A DNA stretch of 64,000 bases, taken from assembly GCA_013397455.1 (NCBI GenBank), contig VYZB01000345.1, positions 880,087 to 944,086 of the forward strand. The letters are read 5' to 3'. Below are positions 39,509-60,100 of this stretch, one piece after another. How positions within the stretch are numbered: the stretch's first letter is position 1; each line of letters opens with the position of its first letter. This DNA is from Crotophaga sulcirostris. Its lineage: Eukaryota > Chordata > Aves > Cuculiformes > Crotophagidae. The notes below the pieces were generated by a model. That model saw only the letters and a program-made list of their open reading frames with translations, ran no database searches and was not told where the DNA came from. The translations under genes and the position numbers were made by a program.

Positions 39509-39640
39509 CTGGGCTCGGAGAGACGCCTCTCTGGCACCGCTACCCCCTCAGCAAGGAGAAGCGGAGCAACAGCGGGAACAGCGCTGTGCAGGCTCCAGCT
39601 CCTCCCCTGCCGCCGCTGTCAGCGCCGCGGCCCCTCCTCC
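39509..39640 (-). other. SLC9B2: Probable noncoding first exon of SLC9B2
   Basis: A consensus donor (CCGAGCCCAG|GTGAGTTTC on the minus strand, exon edge 39,509) sits in a small CpG-rich island about 2.4 kb upstream of the exon carrying the ATG. That exon has its own acceptor (TTTAG at 37,082-37,084; exon from 37,081), so an upstream 5' UTR exon is required and this is the best candidate. The 5' end is approximate. Confidence 0.6.
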
Positions 39641-39712
39641 ACAGGCACGGCCTCACCACAGCCAGCGGCGAAAAAAGTGGGCCTGGAGCTCGGGCGGGAC
39701 GAGGGGCGCGGG

Positions 39713-39849
39713 GGGTGTGTGTGTGTCCGGGTTGTGTGTGTGTGTGTTGGGGTGTGTGTGTGTGTTCGGGGGTGTGTGTTTTGGGGTGTGTGTGTGTGTG
39801 TTGGGGTGTGTGTGTTGGAGGGTGTGTGTGTGTTGGGGGTGTGTGTGTG
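39713..39849 (+). repeat. Imperfect (TG)n / TTGGGG-interrupted simple repeat
   Basis: Runs of TGTGTG are interrupted about every 12-25 bases by G-rich steps (TTGGGG, TCGGGGG, TTGGAGGG). The tract runs directly into Ns at 39,850. It lies just upstream of the SLC9B2 start region. Confidence 0.95.
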
Positions 39850-40069
39850 NNNNNNNNNNNNNNNNNNNNNNNNNNNNNNNNNNNNNNNNNNNNNNNNNNN
39901 NNNNNNNNNNNNNNNNNNNNNNNNNNNNNNNNNNNNNNNNNNNNNNNNNNNNNNNNNNNNNNNNNNNNNNNNNNNNNNNNNNNNNNNNNNNNNNNNNNNN
40001 NNNNNNNNNNNNNNNNNNNNNNNNNNNNNNNNNNNNNNNNNNNNNNNNNNNNNNNNNNNNNNNNNNNNN
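39850..40069. other. Assembly gap (220 N)
   Basis: Ns interrupt the TG/G-rich repeat; sequence resumes as GGGGTGTGCGC, so the repeat probably spans the whole gap. Confidence 0.99.
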
Positions 40070-40270
40070 GGGGTGTGCGCTGCCATCCGAGCTGTCAAAG
40101 AGACCTCACCTTGCTTTGGGCCGCGGAGCAGCCCTGAGCCCACCTCACCCATGAGGAGGAGAGCTGAGAGGGAAGCAGGTCTGTGTCCCACAGCCGCCAC
40201 CCCACTTCCCGCCATCACCTCAGCATAGCCTGTACTCTTTAAAAAGGGTCTCCTGCCCCGCTGCCTCTCC

Positions 40271-42493
40271 CGGGGAAGCTACACACAACCCCCCAACTGC
40301 AATAAAGGATAAGGATCTCTAGATGATTCTGCTCTGGGTGCATGCAGAAAAAAATGCACTGGGGCAGGGAGGAGAACTTTAAAACATAATAAAAATGCGT
40401 ATTTGTGGTTTCCCCAAAAGGCATTTCTACTTGTTAAAGAAGAATCAAGTGCATCCACATCGTCTGTAAGTGCACATGAGGGAATGAGACAGACCTTCAC
40501 TCTCAATCTCATTTTCAAGCTACACTCTGGGCGTGTGAAAGCAGAATCAAATGCAAAATGTTGCTACTTTGCTTCCAGTAGCATTACACAGAATTAAGCT
40601 GACTAAAAATGTGAGGGAAAAAAGCACTGTTTTTTTGTCAGATTAAATTTTCCAGATGGACACCGAATCAGAGAAGTCTCTTTCCCCCTCCTCTACAAGA
40701 GAAAAGTTTGACCTAGAATCTGAAGAGTCAAAAAATCCTCTTTATGCTATCACTGGAGTGGAGGGAAAAGACCATTACCCAGTTCCATGAAAACCAAACA
40801 GGGAATTAAGAGGTCACAAGAGCATTAAGAAGCTTTCTCCTTTAAACATTCCAGCTCGAAAATCTCTAGACGTTAGAACACATTTCAGACTTTCAGACTT
40901 GTAGTTGTTAACACATCCATGAATAGTATTACTAATAAGACAAGACAAGCTCCACTATCTTCCCCCACCCCGCCCCTTAGTTTGGTTTTTTTGGCCCACC
41001 AGCTTCTTTTTACCACTGAAAATTCCATATCTCCGTGCTTTTAGAGCAATGTGAAAAGGTGACCACATCAACTTTTCCGACAAAAAGACATTTGAGTACC
41101 ATCTACATATTACAATCACCAATGAGCTTAGAAATGCTAACTAATAAAGTTCAAGGTGCAATATGCATAATTAATTTTTTCTCAGACTCCTAATTATATT
41201 TTCAGAATACACACTGCAAGTTTCCGTTGTTAATGTAGTGGGGAGATTCTCCTCTCAAGGTAAACCTTCTGCACCTGCTACTGATGAAGGATTTTGGCCT
41301 TCATATTAAACTCTGAAATCATTGAAATGGTATCCTGCCAGCCTGAATTTATAACATTTGAGTTTACCTCAGTGAACACTGGTGGAGTAATTTTGGATAA
41401 CTTTGGATTTCTGCCTCAACCTGATCCTGCTTGACTGCCAGTGTCACTTCATTGAAACACTAGATTCTCAAACCCCCATAAACAAACTACACGAGATCAG
41501 AAAGCTCCAACCATGATTAAACGTAAAAATTAAACCCATAGTGAGCCTGAGGAAGCCAAAATCCACAGTGCTTTCTCATTTAAAAATTGTAAGTAAATGT
41601 AACTTTTACAAACAAGAAACCTGATTTTAACTAGACATTATCTTTGAAATAAAATAATTTATATCAATGTTTCAACTAATATTAAAAAGCTTAAACCATA
41701 ATTTAAAAACATGGTAGTTGCTGAAGAAACACACGCAAAATATTGTATATTTTCCCCTGTGCTATCTGATTACTGATCAATTTATACACAATAGTGTTTA
41801 TTCTTTAATTCCTTCCCCCACAGCTATATGTATTCAAAATATATGAATATATATGAAATTGCATACAGCTTCATTCACAAACTAGTTATATGGAGTTGTG
41901 TGCAGGTTTTTTATGGTAACCATATTTATAGGCAGTCAGGCCATGCCATTCATGTCAATTTTAGCAGAACGTTAGCATCACAAATAGTTTTGGAATTCAA
42001 GTTATTCATTGCCTTGTATCTCTGGGTCAGGATCTATACCTTTTCAGAGTATAAGACCTGACAATAACAAAATGTGCTATCACAATAAAAAACATCAACA
42101 CTAACTCTTGTAGAGACAGTCCTTTTCAAAGAAACTTAGCCTTGTGTTTTAGCATGAATTGTATTTGTTTTTGATAATTAAGCCATACAATACCAAAACC
42201 TGGCACCTGGCATACAGATTTGAATTGCTAAATTGCTATTTTTTCATGTTTTTAGATTTATCCTAAAACAGAGCCACATGAAGTACATTTCATTCCAGTC
42301 TTTCACTATTTAAGGAAAAGTGAATCAGTAAGAACAATCTAGAAAGAGATTGGATAGCCGTAAAAATGCACCAAATTTGTTTTGAGGGATATCATGTGAG
42401 TGATCTAAGTATTTGCAAGCTATCTTAACAGAGAAACATAATTCTCAATTTTTGCCTTTCATTCTGTGAATTTCCATTCGCAGGCAGAGTCAA
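40271..42493. other. Intergenic between SLC9B2 promoter and BDH2 3' end
   Basis: AT-rich DNA with no gene seen. The right part should hold the BDH2 3' UTR (minus strand). A minus-strand AATAAA at 41,797-41,802 is a weak polyadenylation candidate about 700 nt past the stop. Confidence 0.45.
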
Positions 42494-49879
<7,386 letters not shown>

Positions 49880-50539
49880 ACTGCTGACCTCTGCAGACAG
49901 AAGATACCACAGAAACTTTAATAAAAGGATGAGCCAACAACACTGCCTGAGAATCAGAGGCACGTGCATCTCAAAAACTAGACAAGATTCAGAGTACCTC
50001 TGCCATCAAATCATATCACAGATTGTCCTATTTTGCCGCACTGTGGCTCTGAGCCATCTAGGATTCTGGGGGGGGGAGGCTACCTCAACCTTTTTTTTTT
50101 CTGTAAGGACCTCAAAAAGATCATTTGAGCTGGAAAGCCAAGCTGTACTATAACAGAAACTGGACTTTATTTTTCCTTAAACAGAAAAAAAAACAACCAG
50201 TCAAGATGAAAAAGAATAAATTAAGTACAATAGTTTGCAATCTAGCGTTTCCACTGATCATTGTGTTCTTAGAAAGTGGGTCTGTCTTCTGTTCCTCTCA
50301 AACTCTAAACTCATCAACTTCCTAGATTGCACTAAATTCCACACAACAGGCTGGCTTTGGTGTCTGCTCTGAATTCTCTTCGGAATCTTCTGGCATAGCA
50401 GATTCCCAGCTCCAACAAGGCAGGAGTGTGGTGGGGAATGAAGCTCTGCCTTGTCTCATGTCTCTCGTGTTGCTTGCTCTCAGGGTACTATTGAGCTTGG
50501 GGTAAGCTGTAGAGAACCTCTAGGAGGTTTCACTTCACT

Positions 50540-50586
50540 CAACCAAAAGGCAAACCAAAAGGCAAACTGCAACCAAAAGGCAAAAT
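50540..50586 (+). repeat. Short minisatellite (AACCAAAAGGCAA)n
   Basis: Three to four imperfect copies of a unit close to AACCAAAAGGCAA in tandem, in the 5' region or first intron of BDH2. Confidence 0.7.
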
Positions 50587-51621
50587 GTAACCCTCTTCTG
50601 CCCAAGCACACGCTTTCTAATGCTGCATTATGTTTAATGAAAAACAGCATGTAAAGTTGCAGGCAAACAAGTAAATACAAAAGCCATCCTCTCAATCCTA
50701 TGAATTCAAAAGTAGGATTTTTGGTTGTTTAAGGAATAAACTACTTAATAGCATCTTTCAAAGAAGTGCCCAAGTATTGTTCCAGCCAGAGTGTGGTATC
50801 TGGTGTTTGTTAACTGGTTCCCCAATAAGCAAAACTTTCTGCATTTTATTATCTACAGAGCAAAGTTTGTTTATGTAGCTACAAGTGTGGAAAGGTATCC
50901 CACGAACCTGGAGTCTTTAAATATAAACAAGAATCTAACATACAGAGTACTTCACTGAGAAGTTACAACAAAGATGCCATAATCTCCCATACATTAGTAA
51001 ACAATACTGTCATCTAGAGGTGCTCAAATCCATGCTGACTAAGATTACTGAGTCAAATTTAGTGTCCTACATCTTAAACCAATTATTCATTTCTGATTTT
51101 GAACAGAAATTGTTTTCTCACCAGTTTTTCCCAACAAAATTTGAAACAAAATAAATGTTTTGCCAAAGATTAGAGATTCAAATCAGACTTCTTCTGAAGC
51201 AGCTTAAGAGAAAAACTCTTTCCATTCCAATATGAAAAACATTATCTCACTTGATTTAAAGTCAGACTGAGTTACAGACCATGTTTGAAGACACCAAAAG
51301 GCTTTACTGTAGGTTCCCCCTCGCCGTGACTGGGACACACATGCACACACACAAAGAAAGAAATAAAGCACAATACAAAAGAACAGTCTCCTAAGCAAGT
51401 AGTAACCAAGATGCACCTTCTAATTAGGGGAAAGTACAATACCTTAAAATAATTTTCTGGGATGGGTAGTAAAAAGACATCTCTTCGGGTGCCTCTGATG
51501 GTAGGCCAGAAAATACACCAAACTTTCCAAAAGGCAACTCTTCAAACAGAAAATTCTGAGAAAAAGTTCTACTAATTGTAGCAAGTCCCAAGTATCTCAA
51601 AAAAGAGCTTAAAGTACTCAC

Positions 51622-51660
51622 TGAAGGCAGAGGAAGCTCGCTCTTATTCTTTGTTGTCGC
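51622..51660 (-). other. BDH2: Possible BDH2 5' UTR exon
   Basis: A good donor (CTTCA|GTGAGTACTT on the minus strand) lies 1.7 kb upstream of the first coding exon, which needs such an exon. There is no CpG island here, and a rival donor-like site lies near 51,116, so this is only a candidate. Confidence 0.25.
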
Positions 51661-52140
51661 ATACAGCTTTTCAGAAAAAAAGCCTCATATCAGTCCACGT
51701 ACTTCCCCAAATTACCTTAACACTTCGGAAGCAAAATGAACTATAAATATATCTTTCAACCTGACAATCAATTTTTATGAACATTTGTCACATCAATTCT
51801 ATGAAGCATTTTAAAATAAATATTAAAATATTCACCCAACAAGAGAGCACAAACAGCTTATGTTTACTGACCTTTGTACAAAAGGAAGTTTTATACTTTT
51901 TTACTGTGTTTGTTGGGATTTGTAGTCTAACTGGTAAATTTCTTTCAAGGAACGTAATTTCCTGTTGAAACATTGAGATGCTGCCATCTAGTGAAACTCA
52001 GGATTTTAAAACTGATTTCTCCGGGACAGGGAAAGGCAAAAAAGAATCACTAAATGTTAGCTGTCCTTTCTCCTTAAGGAATTCAAGAAGTCAACAGGTT
52101 TCTCACCAAAAAAAAGGCCACAAGTATGTTTTCCCCAAGC

Positions 52141-52443
52141 AGAATCACAGAATGGCCAGGGTTGGAAGGGACCTCTGGAGATCATCTTGTCCAAGCCCCC
52201 TGCTAAAGCAGGTTCACCTGCAGCAAGTTGTATAGGATTGCATCCAAGTGGGTTTTCAATAGCTCCAGAGGATTCCATAACCTCTCTGGGCAGCCTGTTC
52301 TTTACTCCCACTGTAAATAAGTTTTCCCTCATATTGAGGTGGAGCTTCCTGTGCTCCAGTCTGTGCCTGTTGCCCCTTGTCCTGTCGCTGGGCACCACTG
52401 AAGATTCCAGCCCCATCCTTTACATATTTGTAAGATCCCCTCA
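52141..52443 (-). repeat. CR1 LINE 3' fragment between BDH2 and CENPE
   Basis: Minus-strand CR1: inverted 3' end AATCACAGAATGGCCAGGGT, GGAAGGGACCTCTGGAGATC, TCTGGGCAGCCTGTTC, CTGTGCCTGTTGCCCCTTGT and TGTAAGATCCCCTC. It is a different CR1 subtype from the copies at 1.0-1.5 and 14.4 kb, to judge by its 3' UTR. Confidence 0.9.
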
Positions 52444-54076
52444 TTAGGAAATGCTGTGGTGGGAAAGGAGACATTGCAGTGCTGAACTCAGAAATAGTAT
52501 TCAGAACCTGTGTATTTTTTGGCTAGTAATATCTTTTAAAGCTTCCCAAAATACATTCCAGGCCAGAGATTTAGAGGTACTTGCAATATCTTAGTAGTTA
52601 CAGTAGTTGGCAGTTTTCAGCTACTCAAGGTAAATAAATAGTTGTTTCTAAACAAATAGTTGTTTCTTTATAGCTAAATAGTCCTTGTGCAACTCCACCA
52701 ATTGCAATAACTGCTGTATGTCCAGGAACATGTCGACTTAACCATTTCCTTATCAGTCTGGGTGACCCAAAACGAAGTACCTAAGAGACACCTAGCATCA
52801 TTTAGAGTTTTCTTCCTATTAGAAAAGGATGATGCTTTTGATGTAGGTATCTTTGTGGGGTACAATTTTCTCATGATGACGATTTAATTCTTAACAGAGT
52901 TGCGCACAGGTTTTGAGTGCCAAATTCCTATTTCAGTTGACAGAGGAGGGTGCATGGGGAGGAAAGGGAGGAGGATCCATCTTTAAGACTTCAAACATAT
53001 TGAAACAAAGAAAATAGCCCAACAGCCTGAAATACTGTTAAGCGGGTATTCTTTTAATTTCGGTGCCAGAGAAGCACTGGGGACATTCCTTCCTGAAGAA
53101 TGCATATAGGTCTCCTTATTACATTTATGAAATACATACATATTCACTACAGTTCTCCTCCTGTTCCTGGAACTAATTACATCCTGTCTTGTGTCTGATT
53201 TACAATACAACAGTACCACCTTATTGTCCATTTAAACCAATTCTGGCTATTCCAGGTGATCCTTTGTTTTCTTTCACAGGTGTCTGATCGGTGATTTCTT
53301 TATCTTTTGCAGATGGCAGTAGAGCAGCGATCCTTGATGTTATCATTAACTAAGATTAACATCTAAAGTTGAAGATTAAAAATCCCCTTGTCTCAGTATC
53401 CTGATAGAGAGATTCAGTTAGAAAGAATTAAACAAAACACCAGCAACAAACTTGTGCAAGAGTAAATTTCTGCATGAATTATTGCAGAAAGCTATAGAGT
53501 ACACAGAAAAGAAGCATAATAATCATGAAAGTGGTGAGATTATTATAAAATATAGTCTTTAGACACCAAATATTGTAATCATCAACCTTAGAACACAGCC
53601 AAGTGAAGTGACCAGTAAAAATATTTTTAAACGCTTAAAGTTTATTGTCAAACAAGTCACCTTCTAACAAAACATACAAAACCAGATAGATCTCACAGTG
53701 CATATAAAACAGGCTAGTAAAATAGTTCATCTTGCAGCCCAGATCATTCACTTTATTGTCCATTCACTAGAGCAGCAGGAAAGTGTCATGTCCATTGTCT
53801 ACTACTAAAAAAAAAGTCCAGTACCCAGCTCCAAATAGGAACTAGAAGTATATTTAAAAGTAATACAAAATACAAAGTTACTCTCAGCATCAAAATTGGC
53901 TGAGCTGCAGAAACATTGTAAGGTGTTTAAGATGAGTCCTTGATTGTGTGCCCTATAAACAGCAAATTAGTAACAATTTGTGGAAGAGGCTGATGGCTTT
54001 TGACCTGAAGCAGTTATGGTTCATTTGGCACATTCTGGCTACAGCCACTGCTCAGGCAGCTTACAACAGAGCACCT
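52444..54076. other. Intergenic BDH2-CENPE, including CENPE 3' UTR
   Basis: No gene seen. Minus-strand AATAAA hexamers at 53,752-53,757 and 53,641-53,646 lie about 320 and 430 nt past the CENPE stop and are plausible polyadenylation signals. Confidence 0.5.
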
Positions 54077-54174
54077 TTACTGGGTGTTGCAATTGGAGGC
54101 GTTCTCCTTCTTTGGAGTTCTGAACCAACGCTCAAGAAGTTCTTCTGGAGGCTCTGTTCCCACAGGTTGCACAT
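54077..54174 (-). CDS. CENPE: CENPE last exon with CaaX farnesylation box
   Basis: The final 31 codons plus stop, opening with the last two bases of an Asp codon (acceptor CTGTATAG). The residues include [11 protein letters not shown] and end NCNTQ. CNTQ fits a CaaX motif with X = Gln, preferred by farnesyltransferase. TPKK fits a CDK site and KEN an APC/C degron. Confidence 0.9.
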
Positions 54175-57100
54175 CTATACAGAAGACAAAACCAGGAGAG
54201 TAACAGTTAAACTTTTGCAGTTAGACAAGCAGTAAGAATACAACAATTTAACCTTGATTAGTGTTTTAAATGTCAACTATCAAAGCTTGCCTTTGAGGAG
54301 CTTTGTGTTGTGAGGAAATTTGTATTATTACTAAGCTGGCCATCACAAGAAACAGCTATAAATCATATTCTTCATGGAAATCTAACATTAACACCTTAAA
54401 AATTGGTTCACTCTTCACTGCGTCTGCCGGGGCCTTCTGCAGGTTTTTAGAAGCAAATGTAATGCTAGCATAGACCACTAGGAGACCTCCCCAGAATTCA
54501 CCAGGCCAGATACAAGAAATTCTGAGTAGGATTGGGAAACAGAAGTTATCAAAACAGACATCACTGCAACTGGAGCCAGGCAGGCTGGCAGATTCAACAT
54601 CAAAGACTAAAGTCTACCATCTGAAGAAGTTTAGAAGTTAAGCAGCAGTTAACTTTGAATAGCTCTGGCAGAGGTCTGTGCTTAACGAATATAAAGTTAA
54701 AAAGCAAAACATTATAGAGCATCAGCTAGGTAGTAATGATATTCTGCTAATTCACTTTTTCAAGTGAGTCATCAACACTTCCACTGTGGCAAAAGAAAAA
54801 AAAGTTTGTATAATCTTCAGGGGGTGAAGGGCTCCTTTAAGTATTTAGGGTCTGTAAAGCATATACAAGCTTTACAGCTCCAGCTGGGTAGTCCTTCAGT
54901 CAGCTGACTAAACATTCAAAAAAATTGTGTTGTCATGCAATTTTCGGGTCTGAATATGAAAAGCAGAGGGCATTTACCCTCGACTCAGACCGCCCGTTAT
55001 ATTTTCTCTCCAGGCCTTTACAGGACAACACTACTGTGTTACGTACCCATTAGTCTACTTAAGCCAGAATTATCAAAGAAATTTGTCGGATGAGGCTGTG
55101 GCAAATGTGTCAATGTGCCTTGAGTCACAGTTTCCTGAGAAATAGGTTCCTTGGAGAGTGGAGGAATTTGCTCTTTGAGGGAAGAAGACATTGTCATCTT
55201 TGGAGACCTTGGTACTTTCTCTCGAGTGGATTCACTCAAGGATTTTTCTCTCCATTTTATTGCTCTTTCCTTCCATTTGTTAATTTCCTCTTTCAGTTGA
55301 AGCTCATTACTGAAAAGAAAAAAATACAACCCAGCATTTAATTAGGAAAAAAATTGAAGCAGTTCCTTTAAATAAGGCAAAATTCCCAACAGACAGTTTT
55401 TCCTATCTTCAGATGACACGCCACAGACATGTCAATGCAAGACCATATCTGTGTATCTTGCTTTGCTTTCAGAGGCACAATTTTTTTATTTTTTAAGCTA
55501 AAGTTCCTTCCAACATACAATTTAAATATATCTTCTAGTATTTAAGATTCTCATGGAAGAAAAGAATTTAAAGTTCAAAAGTCATATATNAATAAATATA
55601 ATCTTTAAATAAAAGTTTGTGATGTGAAAGAATCTAGAAAATCTACCCTACTGCTACTAGTAATAATTACTCACTCCTATAGATTTCCTAGAAACAGTGA
55701 TGACATGCATAGGTTAATAACAATGAATGAATTGACTTGTTGCTGATCTGCTCTGTACTTACTTTAGTAGAAGATCACTTTGTTTCTTCAGGTGCGAGTT
55801 CTCTTTCTGTAGCTTAGCTTGTTCAGATTTTAGAACTAGTATTTGCGTGCTCTGCACAATACCACTGCCACCACCACAAGTAATGGGTCTTTGGGATTGC
55901 CTAGGAGCTTCTCCTTCCTGCAGCACTAAAGACAGTTTTATACAGATGGTTTTAAGCACTATCCAAATAACACACAAGTCAATCTATTTTTTAGCCTATT
56001 CCTTCCTACGGTCTTGTGTGTAAAACCTCACTAGGTTACAAGTGCCATTAAAACAGTTATTCTTTTTTTATAGAGAAACACGCCTCCCAGTATTCACACT
56101 GCCAGGGACTTATTACAAACTTAAGAGATTCTTCACTGGAGTTGGCAGTGCCCAGTTAAGGGTTGGACTCAATGAGCTTAGAGGCCTTTTCCAACCTAAC
56201 TGACTCTATGATTTAGAGTTAAAATAGTTACAGTTTTGGGTATGCCAATTATGATTAGAACTAGCTATTCATATGTAAAAATTCAGTCAAGGAAAAAACA
56301 GCAACTTAAGCTACTACAAATCCCACCACAACTGCAAACAGGGTTAGAGAAAAAACACAGGAACTGCTGTGATACTAATGCAGCATACATGCAGCTAAAA
56401 GTTTACTTTCCATCTCATTTTCCAAAGCACCCAATCCCCCCTCACATTCTTTCAGGTAAAAGGCCTGCATGTCAATCTGATTTTAACCAAATAACCTTAA
56501 AACTGAATGTTTAACATGAAATTATATTTATTTTATATTTATCTTGAATTTACCAGTAACATCTTGTTCTTGGTGTGTTCTTCTAAGTTCTTCTTTGAGG
56601 TCTCTTAATTGCTGTTCTTTTTGTTCTACAATAGCTTTATAATTAGCAAGTCTATATGGGGCAGGAAGTGGGGAAGGAAAAAAAGAAATTGTCAGTTTAA
56701 TAATCATTACAGTTGCAAGGCAGGTGGTTTGATTTTTGAATCAGATATCAGATACAAAACCTACCCAAGTTATACAGGCAAAACGACATAAACTTGGTTG
56801 TCAGATTTTAGATAAAGTGCAGAAAACCAAAAGTTGGACTAGAATTATTCTCTATATATCCCTTCTCTCCATGGATATAGAGTTATTTTGGTTACTGCTT
56901 TCCCCTCACCTTCTTTTGTCAGAGAATTTATTTCATTTATGGCTGAACATGGGTTGCTTGAAAAAATTTTTGGTGGGTTGGAAAAAGCTTTGTAATTAAT
57001 CCACCATGGATATGTTTTTTCCTTTCTCTGGAAATAAAAACCTAGGACACAAAGCTGAACGCTCACGTCTTATTCTGTGGAAAAACTAAACAGAAAAGTA

Positions 57101-60100
57101 GAAGCCCAAGTAGTTGAGAATTGTAATGAGGTAAACTTTGAACTCACTTGATTTCAAAACATTTGGATTGTTTCATTCTTTCCATATCATATTTTACCAA
57201 TTCTGTATTAAGACGATCAATTTCTTCTTTGTACAACACAGCATCTTTATCTAATTTTGCCTGAAAATAAAATAAAAGATTTAGTATGAAGATAGGCTTG
57301 TTGATTAGCAATTACTTTAACGGATGCTTGCTTTGTATCCTTACCATGATCTGCTAGATTTTGCAGGACAAGACTTGAAACAAAAGTTACTTTGGGGTAA
57401 GAATGCCCACAATACCAATCAGCACTGTAGTATTAGTTGGTGTCCTAACTCCGGTGTATTACATGCAATCATATTTTAGCAAGTTTTGCTGATTTGTTTG
57501 CAGTCTGGGAATTTTGAACTAGTATGCAAATATATTACATAGAAAAAACAGCCCATGCTTCAGTTTCAAAATTTAAATTTTCTTTAGAATGTTTCAGAAA
57601 TGCATTAGTACAATTTTAAACTGCATGCTAAATAGGTGAGCACTCTAAGAATGTGACATGGAATAATAAATTGACTTCGGGGTGCTATCTATAGCTGTTC
57701 TCAAGCATACACGCTCTCTCCCAGATCAGAAAATAATGAGAAAAGTAAAGTATTTTGCACATACCTGGAGACTCTGGTTCTCTGTTAAGGCAGTTCTAAG
57801 GCATTTCTCTGTCTCACGTAATTTAACTTGCAGATGAGTGAGCTCACTTGTCGCTGATTTTACTCCTATCTCTGCCTGTAACTTGCTTATCCTGTCATCT
57901 TTCTCTTTGACTTCTTTTCCAACTTCATTTATTACATTTTCCAAGTTCTGAATTTTTACTTCCATATCCTATTGAGATACAATCAGTCATGATTAAAAAT
58001 CCAACACTATAGGCTTTATGGCAGCCCTTAGTGTCTACCTCACTGTTTTGTGTCAACTTTTTTCTTAGACTTCAGTGTTCCAGAATACTTAAAGTGCTTT
58101 GATCAAGGGCAACTGTGACATAAAGAAATAGGACAGAGAGAAATAAGAGTCCTCAATGCCTAGGATTAGAGATAGAATTCTTCTCCAGCTTCCAGTTTAA
58201 CATAGTGAACACTACATGCGTAAAAGAAGCATCAAGAGTATCACACTTTTAAAATCAATACTTCGAAACCAAATGGGAATGCTTCATATGGATTTCTAAA
58301 CTGACATCTATTTATATAAATGGGCAATTAAAATAATCATATTACAGACAAAAGCTCACACTTCCACGCTGGGAATAAAAAAAGCTACAAAAATAAACTG
58401 CACTCTGGGCCAGTGTGCTGTATGGTACAGAGTTACAGCTGCCATCAATGTTTATTTTTTTTTCTGTTTGAAGTACTCTCACTTAGAATACAAGCATCAA
58501 AGTTTTCCTCAGAAACAAAGATTGGTACCTTTATATCTTGTTCTGCAGCCTTTAGTTTGTTATGAAGCTTATTGTTTTCTTCTAATACATGACTGCTAGA
58601 AGTACCGGGGGCCAGTTGTTCTTTAAGAGTGCTTAGTTCCTGAAACAACTCTTCACTTTTCTCTTTTCTCTGTTTCGATTCAACATCAGCATTTTTACAG
58701 TAACTGGCAGTCCTGGCATCCAGCTCTGAAGAAAGTTCAAGGAGTGTCTGAAAATAAGTAGTGTCACACAGATAAATTTTAAATAATTTTTGATTGAGCT
58801 AGAAATATGCTAAGTAAAGAAAGGAAGTATCCTGGCTTGTATTAATTGCACGTTCTTGTTTCAGTGTATCATTTGAAGCTGTCTGCTATCAGAAATGGAA
58901 TCAATAACACTCAGAAGTCTGGTTTCATTTCTAAAAGAGGGGGAGGCAGGAAACTGTACAAGGGAAGGATAACACTGCAAATTTATCAACATTTCTGCCT
59001 TAACTCGAACACTAACAAAGGAGGTATTATTGGAAAGTCTTGAATGCCAGTAACAGAAACAAACACAACTATTTGCAGGAGTTTTTGCTATGAAGTATTC
59101 ATTGACTAAAGTAACTGAAACCATTTGAGAGAAAACATACACATTGGAATATTCTAGAAACTCATATGCCTAACAGGCCACATAAAGAAAAACTTCACGC
59201 TTATCAGGAAATGACAAAGTTCTATTAGATTTGTTTGTTTGTTAAAAGATTTGATCTACATAATACGTCTGTCAGGAAATGATTCCAAAAAGCCTGCCAG
59301 GTTAAACCGAGTCTCATCATCTAGGAAAGAAGGGTGATGAGCTCTTCATACTTAGATCAACACCAGCAGAAGGAATAATAGTATCAACACTCCAAGAACC
59401 TTTCCAGGATATACTTATTTGGAAGACTGTCCCTAACAACTAATCTGAAGGTAGTGGATTCTCTCCCATAACCTGTTTTTTTTTTGAGCAACATTCAATA
59501 TATTTAGTCAGAGAGATGAGATCTCATGAAACACTGTTTACAATGCATTTAACTCTGTAAAACATTTGCTCTTTTTTGTCAAAGGGGCAAGAGGTAAGAA
59601 GGAAGAGAAAGAAAGGCTGAACCATGTCTAGAATAACTTGACTTTCTGAAGTTTGAAAAGGTGTGAGAATATAAGTTACAATTAATTTTTTTAAATAGCT
59701 AAAGTAGTTTTGATAAAGTTAGATCAAAGGGAGCAGACAATCTTGTGGGCATAAAGCCTGGAGAAAGTGTTGCACCAGACTGCTAAGTTCTGCAAGTAAA
59801 GCTATATAACTGTTTTAAAACTACAGTTTCTAGACCTCAGTCTAATAAAAATGCAAACCCACTCTAACCCCCATACCTATAAAGCCTTTTACAAAGCAGG
59901 TTTCCAAGTTTGGATGCATGAGGAAAGATGTGCAATGAAGCTGGTGAAGGGTCTGGGTCTCAAGTCTAATGAGGAGAAACTGAGGGCACTGGGGATTGTT
60001 TAGTCTAGAGAAAAGAAGGCTGAGAGGAGACCTTATCACTCTCTACAGCTACCTGAAAAGAAGTGATAGGACAAGAGGAAATGTCCTCAAGTTGCACCAG

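Larger units (their letters stand above)
39380..40270. promoter_or_regulatory. SLC9B2: SLC9B2 CpG-rich promoter region (contains a gap)
   Basis: GC/CpG enrichment spans 39,400-39,715 and resumes at 40,070-40,270 on the far side of the TG tract and gap. It is bounded by AT-rich DNA and surrounds the candidate first exon. Open frames across it are GC-rich or gap-bridging artefacts. Confidence 0.55.

Noticed and set aside
39713..39849. TTGGGG units resembling a ciliate telomere repeat
   Set aside because: They are interruptions of a TG microsatellite; vertebrate telomeres are TTAGGG.
39421..40228. Long Cys/Val/Gly-rich and Thr/His-rich frames at 39.4-40.2 kb
   Set aside because: Translations of a TG repeat plus Ns.
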